From JBDZUZ01 sp040255445 (GTDB lineage: Bacteria; Planctomycetota; Phycisphaerae; Phycisphaerales; UBA1924), in assembly GCA_040255445.1 (NCBI GenBank), contig JBDZUZ010000200.1, forward strand, positions 1 through 5,790: a stretch of 5,790 bases of DNA. Reading direction: 5' to 3'. The notes beneath the pieces were generated by a model, which worked only from the letters and a program-made list of their open reading frames with translations, was not told the origin of the DNA and did no database searches. Below are positions 1 to 4,638 of the stretch, piece by piece; position 1 is the stretch's first letter, and each line of letters starts with the position of its first letter. The translations under genes were made by a program, and so were the position numbers.

Positions 1-330
1 GCACCTTCACCATCTACTCCGAAGACCTCGCCCGCGAACGCTTCGGCACCCACCCGCTCCCCGCCCCCCCTCCAGGCATGGGTCCGCGTCCGCAAGCTCC
101 GCGAGCTCTGGATGCTCAACAACGTCCGCATCCACCTCGACCAGGTCGAGACCCTCGGCAACTTCCTCGAGTTCGAGTGCCTGGTCTGCGAGAGCCAGAC
201 CATCGACACCGCCCACGAAGTCCTCCGCGAACTCCGCCACGCCTTCCAGCAGGCCATCGGCGAACCCATCGACCGCAGCTACGCCGACCTGCTCGCGGCG
301 GAACAGGAAACGCCGACGGAGCGGGGGTGA
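1..330 (+). CDS. CYTH-domain protein (class IV adenylate cyclase-like), C-terminal part, apparent frameshift
   Basis: The 3' part of a gene that begins outside the window. The downstream frame (codons at 1, 4, 7...) reads VRVRKLRELWML, then VRIHLDQVETLGNFLEFE, then a helix ending SYADLL. R-x-H-L-D-x-V-x-x-L-G-x-F-x-E-x-E is the typical last-strand signature of the CYTH superfamily (CyaB adenylate cyclase, thiamine triphosphatase). These are tunnel-fold enzymes that bind triphosphates with divalent metal. The N-terminal ExExK motif would lie before the window. Upstream of about position 64, frame 1 becomes Pro/Ser/Thr-rich junk, while frame 3 (from base 3) reads protein-like TFTIYSEDLARERFGTHPLP. 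The two join smoothly if the C7 run at 64-70 had six C. This is therefore a sequencing or assembly error, a broken gene, or slippage. The internal ATG at 112 lies inside the domain and is not a believable start. Substrate cannot be told. The family call is good; whether the gene is intact is uncertain. Confidence 0.72.
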   Translation, partial: APSPSTPKTSPANASAPTRSPPPLQAWVRVRKLRELWMLNNVRIHLDQVETLGNFLEFECLVCESQTIDTAHEVLRELRHAFQQAIGEPIDRSYADLLAAEQETPTERG

Positions 331-391
331 GGACACTCGACTCGCATCGACTTGCCTAAGCCACCGAGCAAACAGAAAGAAGCGTCAAGAG

Positions 392-415
392 GCGTGCGCG
401 GGTCACCCGCTACGC
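392..415. terminator. Hairpin between convergent genes, possible bidirectional terminator
   Basis: GCGGGT at 398-403 and ACCCGC at 405-410 are inverted repeats, extended by GCGT (392-395) and ACGC (412-415) across a small internal loop. The hairpin sits in the 133-bp gap between the ends of the CYTH gene (+) and the pentapeptide gene (-), where a shared terminator would be expected. No T-tract follows on either strand, so intrinsic termination is only a possibility. Nothing else was seen in this gap. Confidence 0.35.
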
Positions 416-463
416 TATATGCTCTATCGAAGTGGCACAGCAGCGGCCGCATCACAGGAGTGC

Positions 464-1417
464 TCAGACTAGAAGGTCCTTCAACATCATTATGACTTCC
501 TCAGCACGCTTCGCACCAACCAGATCCATCAAGTCTAGCCTATGCATTACCAAGAAACCCCGGCCTTCCCCCAGGGCTTCTCTTTCCATCTTAAAAAATC
601 TAACTGCGGCCTCGACGTCTCCCTTACTCTCTAGTCTCGCTATTATATCATCAAGCCTTGCGGAGAAAAGTTCTATAATGACATGGCTTTGCAGATCCGG
701 CCATATGACCATCTGGACGCTCACATCCCGAAAGCCCACGTCCCGCAAAACAGCCTGTGAGAAATCCACCTTTTCTAGGACGCCCTGTGGTATTGCAGTG
801 TACATTGTCTCTTGACCAGAAGGCAGCAACAACCGCTCTCCAAACATAACGTCACGCAAAAGCCCCTTGAATACACATTGCTTAAAAGAACACGCGATCC
901 CGAATTGTGTATTATCTAGTTTTACGCCGTCAAAAGCACATCTATCAAACACGGCGCCAGCACAGTCTATAGACCTCATATCACTCTTGATAAACTGCAC
1001 GTGTTCAAAGTGGTTCTGCGACCCGTCAGGCAACAGAGCGCCCAACTGAGACTCATTAAGACGGCTGCCAGTAAACGAGCAATCTACAAGACATGTCGAC
1101 CAGAGAGACCAATAACGACAGTCCGCACGGTCAAATCGACAATTAACAAACAACGACTGCGCAATGTCTAGATGTCGCATTATACTGCCACTGAAGTCCA
1201 CGTTCTGCAACTGCACTTTCCGCATCCGCTTGCTGTCAGAAAGGCGACCTATCGGATAGGCTCCATAATCCCCAACGCCCTCAAACCTTGGAGCGGATAT
1301 CTGCCGATTTCGTAAGTCGACACGACCATTGTGTCGCGAGAAGCCATCAAAGGGTCCACCTGCACAGATAATGCTCCATAGATCCTCGCACTGATCTGCT
1401 CTCTTTTGCTTCAACAC
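464..1417 (-). CDS. Pentapeptide-repeat protein, A+T-rich, probably horizontally acquired
   Basis: A 317-aa protein. Residues about 66-195 and 213-235 parse into five-residue units with a central Leu/Phe-like position (for example VDFSG, SIMRH, LDIAQ, CRFDR, CSFTG, SRLNE, AFDGV, KLDNT, QFGIA). This is the right-handed quadrilateral beta-helix of pentapeptide-repeat proteins. The units are degenerate and interrupted near 125-137. The last 70 residues are charged and probably helical (RLDDIIARLESKGDVEAA, then MHRLDLMDLV), and may be a cap or dimerisation domain. No signal peptide or membrane segment is visible, so it is probably cytoplasmic. The base composition is near half G+C with many codons unlike the neighbours, which suggests transfer. 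The first possible start is GTG at 1415-1417; AGGAG (1421-1425, complement) lies 3 nt before it but 6 nt before TTG at 1412-1414, so TTG may be the true start. Its function is unknown: some relatives mimic DNA or protect gyrase, but nothing here shows that. Confidence 0.8.
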   Translation of the reverse strand: MLKQKRADQCEDLWSIICAGGPFDGFSRHNGRVDLRNRQISAPRFEGVGDYGAYPIGRLSDSKRMRKVQLQNVDFSGSIMRHLDIAQSLFVNCRFDRADCRYWSLWSTCLVDCSFTGSRLNESQLGALLPDGSQNHFEHVQFIKSDMRSIDCAGAVFDRCAFDGVKLDNTQFGIACSFKQCVFKGLLRDVMFGERLLLPSGQETMYTAIPQGVLEKVDFSQAVLRDVGFRDVSVQMVIWPDLQSHVIIELFSARLDDIIARLESKGDVEAAVRFFKMEREALGEGRGFLVMHRLDLMDLVGAKRAEEVIMMLKDLLV

Positions 1418-1454
1418 TGACTCCTATTTAATAAAATATCATTCGGCACTGCCG
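1418..1454 (-). promoter_or_regulatory. A+T-rich leader with RBS and small palindrome before the pentapeptide gene
   Basis: Reading on the minus strand, an A+T-rich run containing TATTTTATTAAAT is followed directly by AGGAG. It stands out sharply from the G+C-rich surroundings and could hold a -10 element, though no good -35 hexamer is seen at the right distance. Just upstream, CGGCA-C-TGCCG (1444-1454) is an 11-bp palindrome placed where an operator could lie. The ribosome binding site is credible; the promoter and operator are guesses. Confidence 0.3.
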
Positions 1455-1547
1455 TCCGTACTTTCTTATATGGGCTGCAGCTTGGCCGCGTGTGGTCAGA
1501 TCCCAAGATGCGAGGCCACGGCGGCTTATTACATCCGGACCAAATTT

Positions 1548-1570
1548 GCCACGGCGGGTGGCCCGGCCAC
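1548..1570. repeat. Two overlapping palindromes outside the left RAYT repeat
   Basis: GCCAC-GGCGG-GTGGC (1548-1562) overlaps GTGGCC-C-GGCCAC (1558-1570), so the middle arm can pair on either side. GCCACGGCGG also occurs at 1515-1524. The overlapping-hairpin layout resembles that of the RAYT-flanking repeat starting about 30 bp further on, so this may be a decayed relative or part of the same element. Confidence 0.4.
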
Positions 1571-1601
1571 GCCCCCTCCTTGACGTAGGTACTTCAAAGT
1601 T

Positions 1602-1648
1602 CCGTGCCACGGGGTCGAGGCTTTGCGAGTCCCCGTGGTTGGGCGTCC
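1602..1648. repeat. Left RAYT-flanking hairpin repeat (inverted copy)
   Basis: CCACGGGG (1607-1614) pairs with CCCCGTGG (1631-1638) around a 16-nt loop in which TCG and CGA can extend the stem. On the outer side, CCGTG-C-CACGG (1602-1612) forms a second, mutually exclusive hairpin. The 30-nt core 1608-1637 is the exact reverse complement of 2457-2486. It ends 94 bp from the transposase stop codon. Confidence 0.8.
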
Positions 1649-1731
1649 GATCGACCGTGACCGTCGCACTCGCCCTCTCCCTTCGATCCGTCCAACGCGT
1701 GACACCACCACCTCCCCATCAACCGTGACCA

Positions 1732-2379
1732 TCACAGCCCTACCTTCCGGTCCCCCAGCAGCCGTTCCGGAAACGGCCCGGGGAACGTGGACCGATCGAA
1801 CACCACTGTATCGATCGGCGGTCCGGCGTACTCCTCCCCAGCGTACCACGCGGCCGACGACCACCGCCACGCCGCGGCCCGCTCGACCAGCTCCCGCTTC
1901 ACCGGGTTCTGGTGGATGTACACGATCTCCCGCGGCAGCTCCCACGAGTCCCGCACATTCCGGTCAAACCCGCCCCCCGCCTGCCAGAACCGCGGCCGCC
2001 CCTTCCCATCACGCAGTTGCACCCGCAGGGTGGGATCGATCAACCCCCGCCCCCGCATCACCGCCTCCGCGAACGGCTTCTTCAGCCCGCCGAGGATCTC
2101 CGGGACCTCCGACCCCCCAGCCTCCGGCCACTGCGCCGTCGGCCGCGCTGTTGGGACCAGGATGATGTGGAAGTGCTCGGGCATCAACACCCATGCCAAC
2201 AACCTGAACCGATGCCGCCGGTGCGCCGCGATCAGATACGGAATGAACGCCTTGCGCATCTCGACGCGATCGAAGAGTGGAAGCTGGCGGTAGGTCGAGA
2301 AGGTGAGGAAATGGACGCCGCCGTCGGGAGCGATTCGGTGCAGCTTCTTGCGGAGCGGGGTGAGGTCGGGTTCTGGCAT
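1732..2379 (-). CDS. REP-associated tyrosine transposase (RAYT, IS200-like Y1 HUH family)
   Basis: A 215-aa single-strand DNA nuclease of the Y1 transposase superfamily. RAYT proteins bind and cut REP-type hairpins and are thought to spread them in the genome. The HUH motif is MPEHFHIIL, with metal-ligand His69 and His71. The catalytic tyrosine is Tyr154 in REIVYIHQNPVKREL, the typical RAYT YIHxNPVKRxLV signature. A further family motif, WRWSSA, is at 171-176. The N-terminal HFLTFSTYRQLPLF (23-36) matches the usual first strand of the fold. Length is normal for RAYTs and no key residue is missing, so the protein could be active. The start at 2379 lacks a clear ribosome binding site, so expression may be low. 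Matching inverted hairpins on both sides are the likely substrates. Family call is firm; activity and mobility are inferred. Confidence 0.92.
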   Translation of the reverse strand: MPEPDLTPLRKKLHRIAPDGGVHFLTFSTYRQLPLFDRVEMRKAFIPYLIAAHRRHRFRLLAWVLMPEHFHIILVPTARPTAQWPEAGGSEVPEILGGLKKPFAEAVMRGRGLIDPTLRVQLRDGKGRPRFWQAGGGFDRNVRDSWELPREIVYIHQNPVKRELVERAAAWRWSSAAWYAGEEYAGPPIDTVVFDRSTFPGPFPERLLGDRKVGL

Positions 2380-2415
2380 GCGCGGCGAGTGTACAGATGG
2401 GCGGGCGCGTGGGTT

Positions 2416-2441
2416 CCGGTGTCAACGAGCCCTCGCACCGG
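2416..2441. repeat. Minor inverted repeat between RAYT start and right repeat
   Basis: CCGGTG (2416-2421) and CACCGG (2436-2441) are separated by 14 nt. It lies in the 77-bp leader of the transposase gene, so it could be a transcript hairpin or a secondary binding site. No matching pair was seen at the left end. Such short G+C-rich inverted repeats can also arise by chance here. Confidence 0.25.
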
Positions 2442-2445
2442 GTCG

Positions 2446-2495
2446 GCAGCCCAACGCACGGGGACTCGCAAAGCCTCGACCCCGTGCCACGAAAC
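2446..2495. repeat. Right RAYT-flanking hairpin repeat
   Basis: GCACGGGG (2456-2463) pairs with CCCCGTGC (2480-2487) around the 16-nt loop ACTCGCAAAGCCTCGA. CGTG-C-CACG (2483-2491) gives the alternative outer hairpin, as in the left copy. The outermost base pair is G-C here and C-G at the left, a compensated change that keeps the pairing and argues that the hairpin itself is under constraint. Confidence 0.8.
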
Positions 2496-2560
2496 GCTTA
2501 GGCAGTTTCGAGACCCGCTTCAGCCCGACATGCCCGGGCCACCTGGCGGGCGCGGAGGGG

Positions 2561-2610
2561 GATAGGTCTCATAGGTCCGATAGGTCTCATAGGACCAATA
2601 GGGCGAATCG
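2561..2610. repeat. 18-bp tandem repeat of TAGG type
   Basis: The unit GATAGGTCTCATAGGTCC (2561-2578) is followed by a copy with one change (2579-2596, ending GGACC) and by a decayed third copy starting AATAGGGC. Each unit is itself two ATAGG half-units, so the array may have grown from an 8-10-bp motif. It lies about 75 bp outside the right RAYT repeat. Function unknown; slippage is the simplest origin. Confidence 0.7.
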
Positions 2611-2728
2611 GTGCGATTGGGGGTGGCCCGGTTGCGCTCCCGGTGCTGGACGTGTTTGGAATCGAGGTAGGGTTCGGTTGCGCTGCGGTGGGGGCGGGGT
2701 TCTGGTGTGGGTGGTGCATTCGATTCCT

Positions 2729-2745
2729 CTGTCCCTTCGGGACAG
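2729..2745. repeat. CTGTCCC-TTC-GGGACAG hairpin
   Basis: A perfect 7-bp stem with a TTC loop. It is followed 7 bp later by the 8-bp palindrome GATGCATC (2753-2760). There is no gene close enough for it to be an obvious terminator, so I place it with the interspersed repeats of this stretch. Confidence 0.5.
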
Positions 2746-2765
2746 TGATGGCGATGCATCTCTTT

Positions 2766-2812
2766 CCACGGGTTCCGCGGCGGCCGCGTTGCGGCCGCTG
2801 CTCCACCCGTGG
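2766..2812. repeat. Nested cruciform-like inverted repeat with CCACGG/CCGTGG arms
   Basis: Outer arms CCACGGGT (2766-2773) and ACCCGTGG (2805-2812) enclose two copies of the palindrome GCGGCCGC (2780-2787 and 2791-2798) separated by GTT. The outer arms differ from those of the RAYT-flanking repeats (CCACGGGG/CCCCGTGG) only at the innermost base pair. Confidence 0.6.
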
Positions 2813-2824
2813 CTACACCCCTCG

Positions 2825-2838
2825 ACCCCTTTCGGGGT
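2825..2838. repeat. ACCCC-TTTC-GGGGT hairpin
   Basis: A 5-bp stem with a four-base loop, 13 bp from the nested inverted repeat on its left. Together with the CTGTCCC-TTC-GGGACAG hairpin it gives a repeated theme of short C-run/TTC/G-run hairpins on either side of the larger structure. Confidence 0.45.
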
Positions 2839-2867
2839 GCGGCGCGGTTGGTGGGTGGTGGGCGCAA

Positions 2868-2909
2868 CCACGGCTGCTCGCCTCGCAGAGCCTCGGCTCG
2901 GAGCCGTGG
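2868..2909. repeat. Inverted repeat CCACGGCT...AGCCGTGG
   Basis: Arms at 2868-2875 and 2902-2909 enclose a smaller hairpin, GAGC-CTCG-GCTC (2888-2899). The outer six bases again are CCACGG/CCGTGG. After the right arm comes CACGTG, so the GTGGCACG wording seen outside the left RAYT core recurs here. Confidence 0.55.
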
Positions 2910-3008
2910 CACGTGATGCGCGCGGCGGGTGTGGAATGAGGTTGCGTGGTCAGGTAGGCACCGAGGTCCCGCCGGGTTGCGCACACGGCGCGGAGCGGGG
3001 CTGGTGTC

Positions 3009-3063
3009 GGCGTGACCTCGGTGGCACATCGGTGGCACGTTGGTGACACGTTGGTGGGACGTC
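3009..3063. repeat. 11-bp tandem array overlapping a stop codon
   Basis: Units are GGCGTGACCTC (weakest), GGTGGCACATC, GGTGGCACGTT, GGTGACACGTT and GGTGGGACGTC, five in a row with no gaps. The last unit ends at 3063 and so covers two bases of the hydrolase stop codon (3062-3064, read on the minus strand). The array would be transcribed as the start of the hydrolase 3' untranslated region. Confidence 0.65.
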
Positions 3064-3844
3064 ATTCGAGGGTTTGGGCGAAGAGGGTGCGCATGTGTTG
3101 CCAGGACTGGTGGTCGGCGCGCTGGTCGTAGCCGACGGGGCGGCCGTTGGCGGGGCCGTTGTTGGGGTTGGTGAAGCCGTGGACGGCGCCGGAGTAGTCG
3201 ATGTAGGTGAAGACCGCGCCGGCGTCGGTGAGTTCTTTCTTCACCGCAGCGCGGTCTTCCATGGAGACGAGGGGGTCGGCGTAGCCGTTGCAGATGAGGA
3301 TCTGGGCTTTGACCGCGCCTTTCTGTGCCGGCTTGGTGGTGGCGAGGCCGCCGTGGAAGCTGACGACAGCGTCGAGATCGGTGCCAGCGCGGGCGAGTTC
3401 GAGGACCATGGTGCCGCCGAAGCAGTAGCCGATCGCCGCGGTGCGGGAGGCATCGCACTTTGCGTGGCTGGTGAGGACTTTGAGGCCGGCCTGGGCGCGG
3501 GCCCGCGCGAGGTCGCGGTCGTTGTAGAAGCGGGCGGCGAGCTGGCCGGCTTCTTCGTTGTTCCTGGCGAGGACGCCCTCGCCGTACATGTCGAGCGCGA
3601 AGGCGGTGTAGCCGAGCTTTGCGAGTTGTTCAGCGCGGGAGCGGGCGTAGGCATCGTGGCCGCGCCACTCGTGGATGACGAGGACGCCGGGGCGGGGGCC
3701 GTCGAAGGCGTTGTCGTAGGCGAGGTAGCCGAGGAGTGTGACGCCGTCGTGCTCGTAGCGGACTTCTTCTGTCTTCAGCTCGGCGCGGGCGAGGGCGGGG
3801 AGGACTGTGAGCGCGATGAGGCAGATGAGCGATCGGATGGTCAT
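3062..3844 (-). CDS. Secreted dienelactone hydrolase family protein
   Basis: A 260-aa alpha/beta-hydrolase of the dienelactone hydrolase (carboxymethylenebutenolidase-like) family. The Cys-Asp-His triad is visible: Cys141 in the nucleophile elbow GYCFGG, Asp190 in GYADPLV, and His222 in VHGFTNP. The HEWRG motif (Glu59) is also typical. Residues 1-21 form a signal peptide with a hydrophobic core and an A-R-A cleavage site before ELKTEE, so it acts outside the cytoplasm, probably in the periplasm. Classical DLH enzymes of chloroaromatic breakdown are cytoplasmic, so this belongs to the exported branch, whose substrates are mostly unknown. The ATG at 3844 is supported by the signal peptide and by GGGAG (3854-3858, complement) 9 nt upstream. 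It is divergent from the globin with only 47 bp between the starts, so the promoters must share or overlap. No catabolic genes stand nearby. Confidence 0.9.
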   Translation of the reverse strand: MTIRSLICLIALTVLPALARAELKTEEVRYEHDGVTLLGYLAYDNAFDGPRPGVLVIHEWRGHDAYARSRAEQLAKLGYTAFALDMYGEGVLARNNEEAGQLAARFYNDRDLARARAQAGLKVLTSHAKCDASRTAAIGYCFGGTMVLELARAGTDLDAVVSFHGGLATTKPAQKGAVKAQILICNGYADPLVSMEDRAAVKKELTDAGAVFTYIDYSGAVHGFTNPNNGPANGRPVGYDQRADHQSWQHMRTLFAQTLE

Positions 3845-3891
3845 GGCGTGCGTCTCCCGTGTGCGGGGTTGGATCCCGGTAGCATTGCCGT

Positions 3892-4308
3892 ATGGAGCCT
3901 AGCAGTGCGAGCCCGGGCGGCGTGAGCATGTACGACCGGATTGGCGCGGATGGATTCGCGGCGTTGACGGCGGCGTTCTACCGGCGGGTGGCGGCGGATG
4001 ACCTGCTGCGGCCGATGTACGAGGCTTCGGTGGGCGAGGACATGGCCGAGGCGGAGCGGAAGCTCCGGGATTTTCTGGTGTATCGCTTCGGCGGGCCGGA
4101 TGTGTACATCCGGGAGCGTGGTCATCCGCGGCTGCGGATGCGGCATATGCCGTTCCGGATCGATCGCGCGGGGGCAGCGCGGTGGCTGGAATTGATGAGC
4201 GCGGCGATGGAAGAGGCGGGGATCCGCGAGCGAGGCGGGGATGAAAGCGTCGAAATCCTCGGGGAATTCTTCCGACAAACCGCGTACTTCATGGTAAACA
4301 CGGACTGA
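3892..4308 (+). CDS. Group II truncated hemoglobin (trHbO type)
   Basis: A 138-aa small globin with a two-over-two fold. YDRIGADGF (14-22), the helix-B pair FY (29-30) and GGPDVYIRERGHPRLRMRH (67-85) are the hallmarks of group II; His85 is the expected proximal haem ligand. MPFRI follows, and Trp98 in RWLELM matches the conserved G8 tryptophan. The protein should bind haem and O2 or NO in the cytoplasm; proposed roles of the group are oxygen delivery and reactive nitrogen or oxygen handling, not shown here. The first ATG (3892) adds a 12-residue Pro/Ser/Gly tail before MYDRIG; ATG at 3928 gives the usual short N-terminus, and neither has a strong ribosome binding site. The PspC-domain gene follows after 26 bp, probably cotranscribed. 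Confidence 0.9.
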   Translation: MEPSSASPGGVSMYDRIGADGFAALTAAFYRRVAADDLLRPMYEASVGEDMAEAERKLRDFLVYRFGGPDVYIRERGHPRLRMRHMPFRIDRAGAARWLELMSAAMEEAGIRERGGDESVEILGEFFRQTAYFMVNTD

Positions 4309-4334
4309 GCGGCTTGCCGCGGAAAGGGGTGCAC

Positions 4335-4520
4335 ATGGCGTTGATGAGATCGCGTGATGACCGGGTGCTCGCGGGCGTGTGCGGCGGGATCGCGAAGAGC
4401 GCGGGTTGGGACCCGACGATCGTGCGCGTGGTGTACGTGCTGGTGTCGGTGTTCTCGGCGGCGTTTCCGGGGATTATTGTGTATTTGATTTTGTGGGTGG
4501 TGATGCCGGAGGAGCCGTGA
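4335..4520 (+). CDS. Small PspC-domain membrane protein
   Basis: A 61-aa protein that is little more than a single PspC domain. The N-terminal RDDRVLAGVCGGIAKSAGWDP is the family signature (arginine-rich start, then L-A-G-V-C-G-G-I-A), with RVVYVLVSV following. A strongly hydrophobic segment (roughly residues 30-57) ends in LWVVMPEEP, the usual close of the domain. PspC proteins sit in the inner membrane and in enterobacteria sense envelope stress; stand-alone short forms are widespread and mostly uncharacterised, so I give no gene symbol. I chose ATG 4335 because AAAGGGG (4323-4329) lies 5 nt upstream; the earlier ATG at 4314 would add seven residues outside the domain and place the binding site inside the gene. 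Spacing to the globin suggests an operon. Confidence 0.88.
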   Translation: MALMRSRDDRVLAGVCGGIAKSAGWDPTIVRVVYVLVSVFSAAFPGIIVYLILWVVMPEEP

Positions 4521-4526
4521 GGGGGA

Positions 4527-4558
4527 GGCACGGAGGCACGAAGGCACGGAGGCACGAA
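4527..4558. repeat. 8-bp purine-rich tandem array (GGCACGGA/GGCACGAA)
   Basis: Four units alternate perfectly: GGCACGGA, GGCACGAA, GGCACGGA, GGCACGAA, giving a 16-bp higher-order period. It begins 6 bp after the PspC stop codon. A second array of the same period and similar wording lies at 5663-5710 on the same strand. Confidence 0.75.
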
Positions 4559-4587
4559 GGGGTTTGGTGCGGGGCGTCATGCGACAG

Positions 4588-4609
4588 GGGCCGCGCGCTT
4601 CGGCGGCCC
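4588..4609. terminator. Hairpin between convergent genes, possible bidirectional terminator
   Basis: GGGCCGC (4588-4594) and GCGGCCC (4603-4609) form a 7-bp G+C stem around an 8-nt loop. It lies between the 3' ends of the PspC gene (+) and the arginine-rich gene (-), the place for a shared terminator. No clean T-run follows on either side. Confidence 0.5.
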
Positions 4610-4638
4610 GTGGTCGCGGTCCTCGCGTGTTTGGTGGT

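Larger units (their letters stand above)
1598..2495. mobile_element. RAYT-type element: transposase gene between inverted hairpin repeats
   Basis: A unit of about 0.9 kb in which one transposase gene on the minus strand is flanked by two oppositely oriented copies of a hairpin with an identical 30-nt core (1608-1637 and 2457-2486). Similarity continues a little beyond the cores: GCCCAAC on the gene-facing side at the left and its counterpart at the right, and GTGGCACGGAAC versus GTGCCACGAAAC on the outside. The layout, a single IS200-like Y1 HUH gene between palindromic REP-like sequences, is that of REP-RAYT units, which are usually domesticated and do not hop as classical insertion sequences. 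The exact outer ends cannot be fixed from one copy; the limits given cover the visible similarity. Confidence 0.7.
2496..3061. other. Non-coding stretch rich in hairpins and tandem repeats
   Basis: About 565 bp with no gene I can support. Open frames on both strands give Arg/Pro/Trp-rich or Gly-rich translations without motifs. It holds an 18-bp tandem repeat, hairpins at 2729-2745, 2766-2812, 2825-2838 and 2868-2909, and the start of an 11-bp tandem array, each listed separately. The density of palindromes suggests a REP- or ERIC-like interspersed repeat family in this genome. The similarity to repeats common in planctomycete genomes is from memory and was not searched. Confidence 0.5.

Noticed and set aside
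7..336. Minus-strand frame (109 aa) opposite the CYTH gene
   Set aside because: Acidic Leu/Val/Ala/Asp translation typical of a shadow; the + strand carries the recognisable CYTH signature.
432..815. + strand frame (127 aa) opposite the pentapeptide gene
   Set aside because: Ser/Arg/Thr-rich without motifs, antisense to clear pentapeptide units.
2643..2939. + strand frame (98 aa) in the non-coding stretch
   Set aside because: Trp/Cys/Gly-rich translation that simply reads the hairpins. No ribosome binding site or family motif.
2303..3046. + strand frame (247 aa) across the repeat stretch
   Set aside because: It runs through the RAYT gene's antisense, the right hairpin and the tandem repeats, with no domain visible.
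2561..3063. CRISPR array
   Set aside because: The tandem repeats are contiguous, with no unique spacers, and no cas genes are present.
2520..3458. Minus-strand frame (312 aa), Arg/Pro/His-rich
   Set aside because: It overlaps the hydrolase in another frame and otherwise translates tandem repeats and hairpins.
3074..3925. Long + strand open frame (283 aa) opposite the hydrolase
   Set aside because: Gly/Val/Ala/Glu-rich with no motif, and antisense to a protein with an intact catalytic triad, signal peptide and ribosome binding site. It is a shadow of high-GC codon use.
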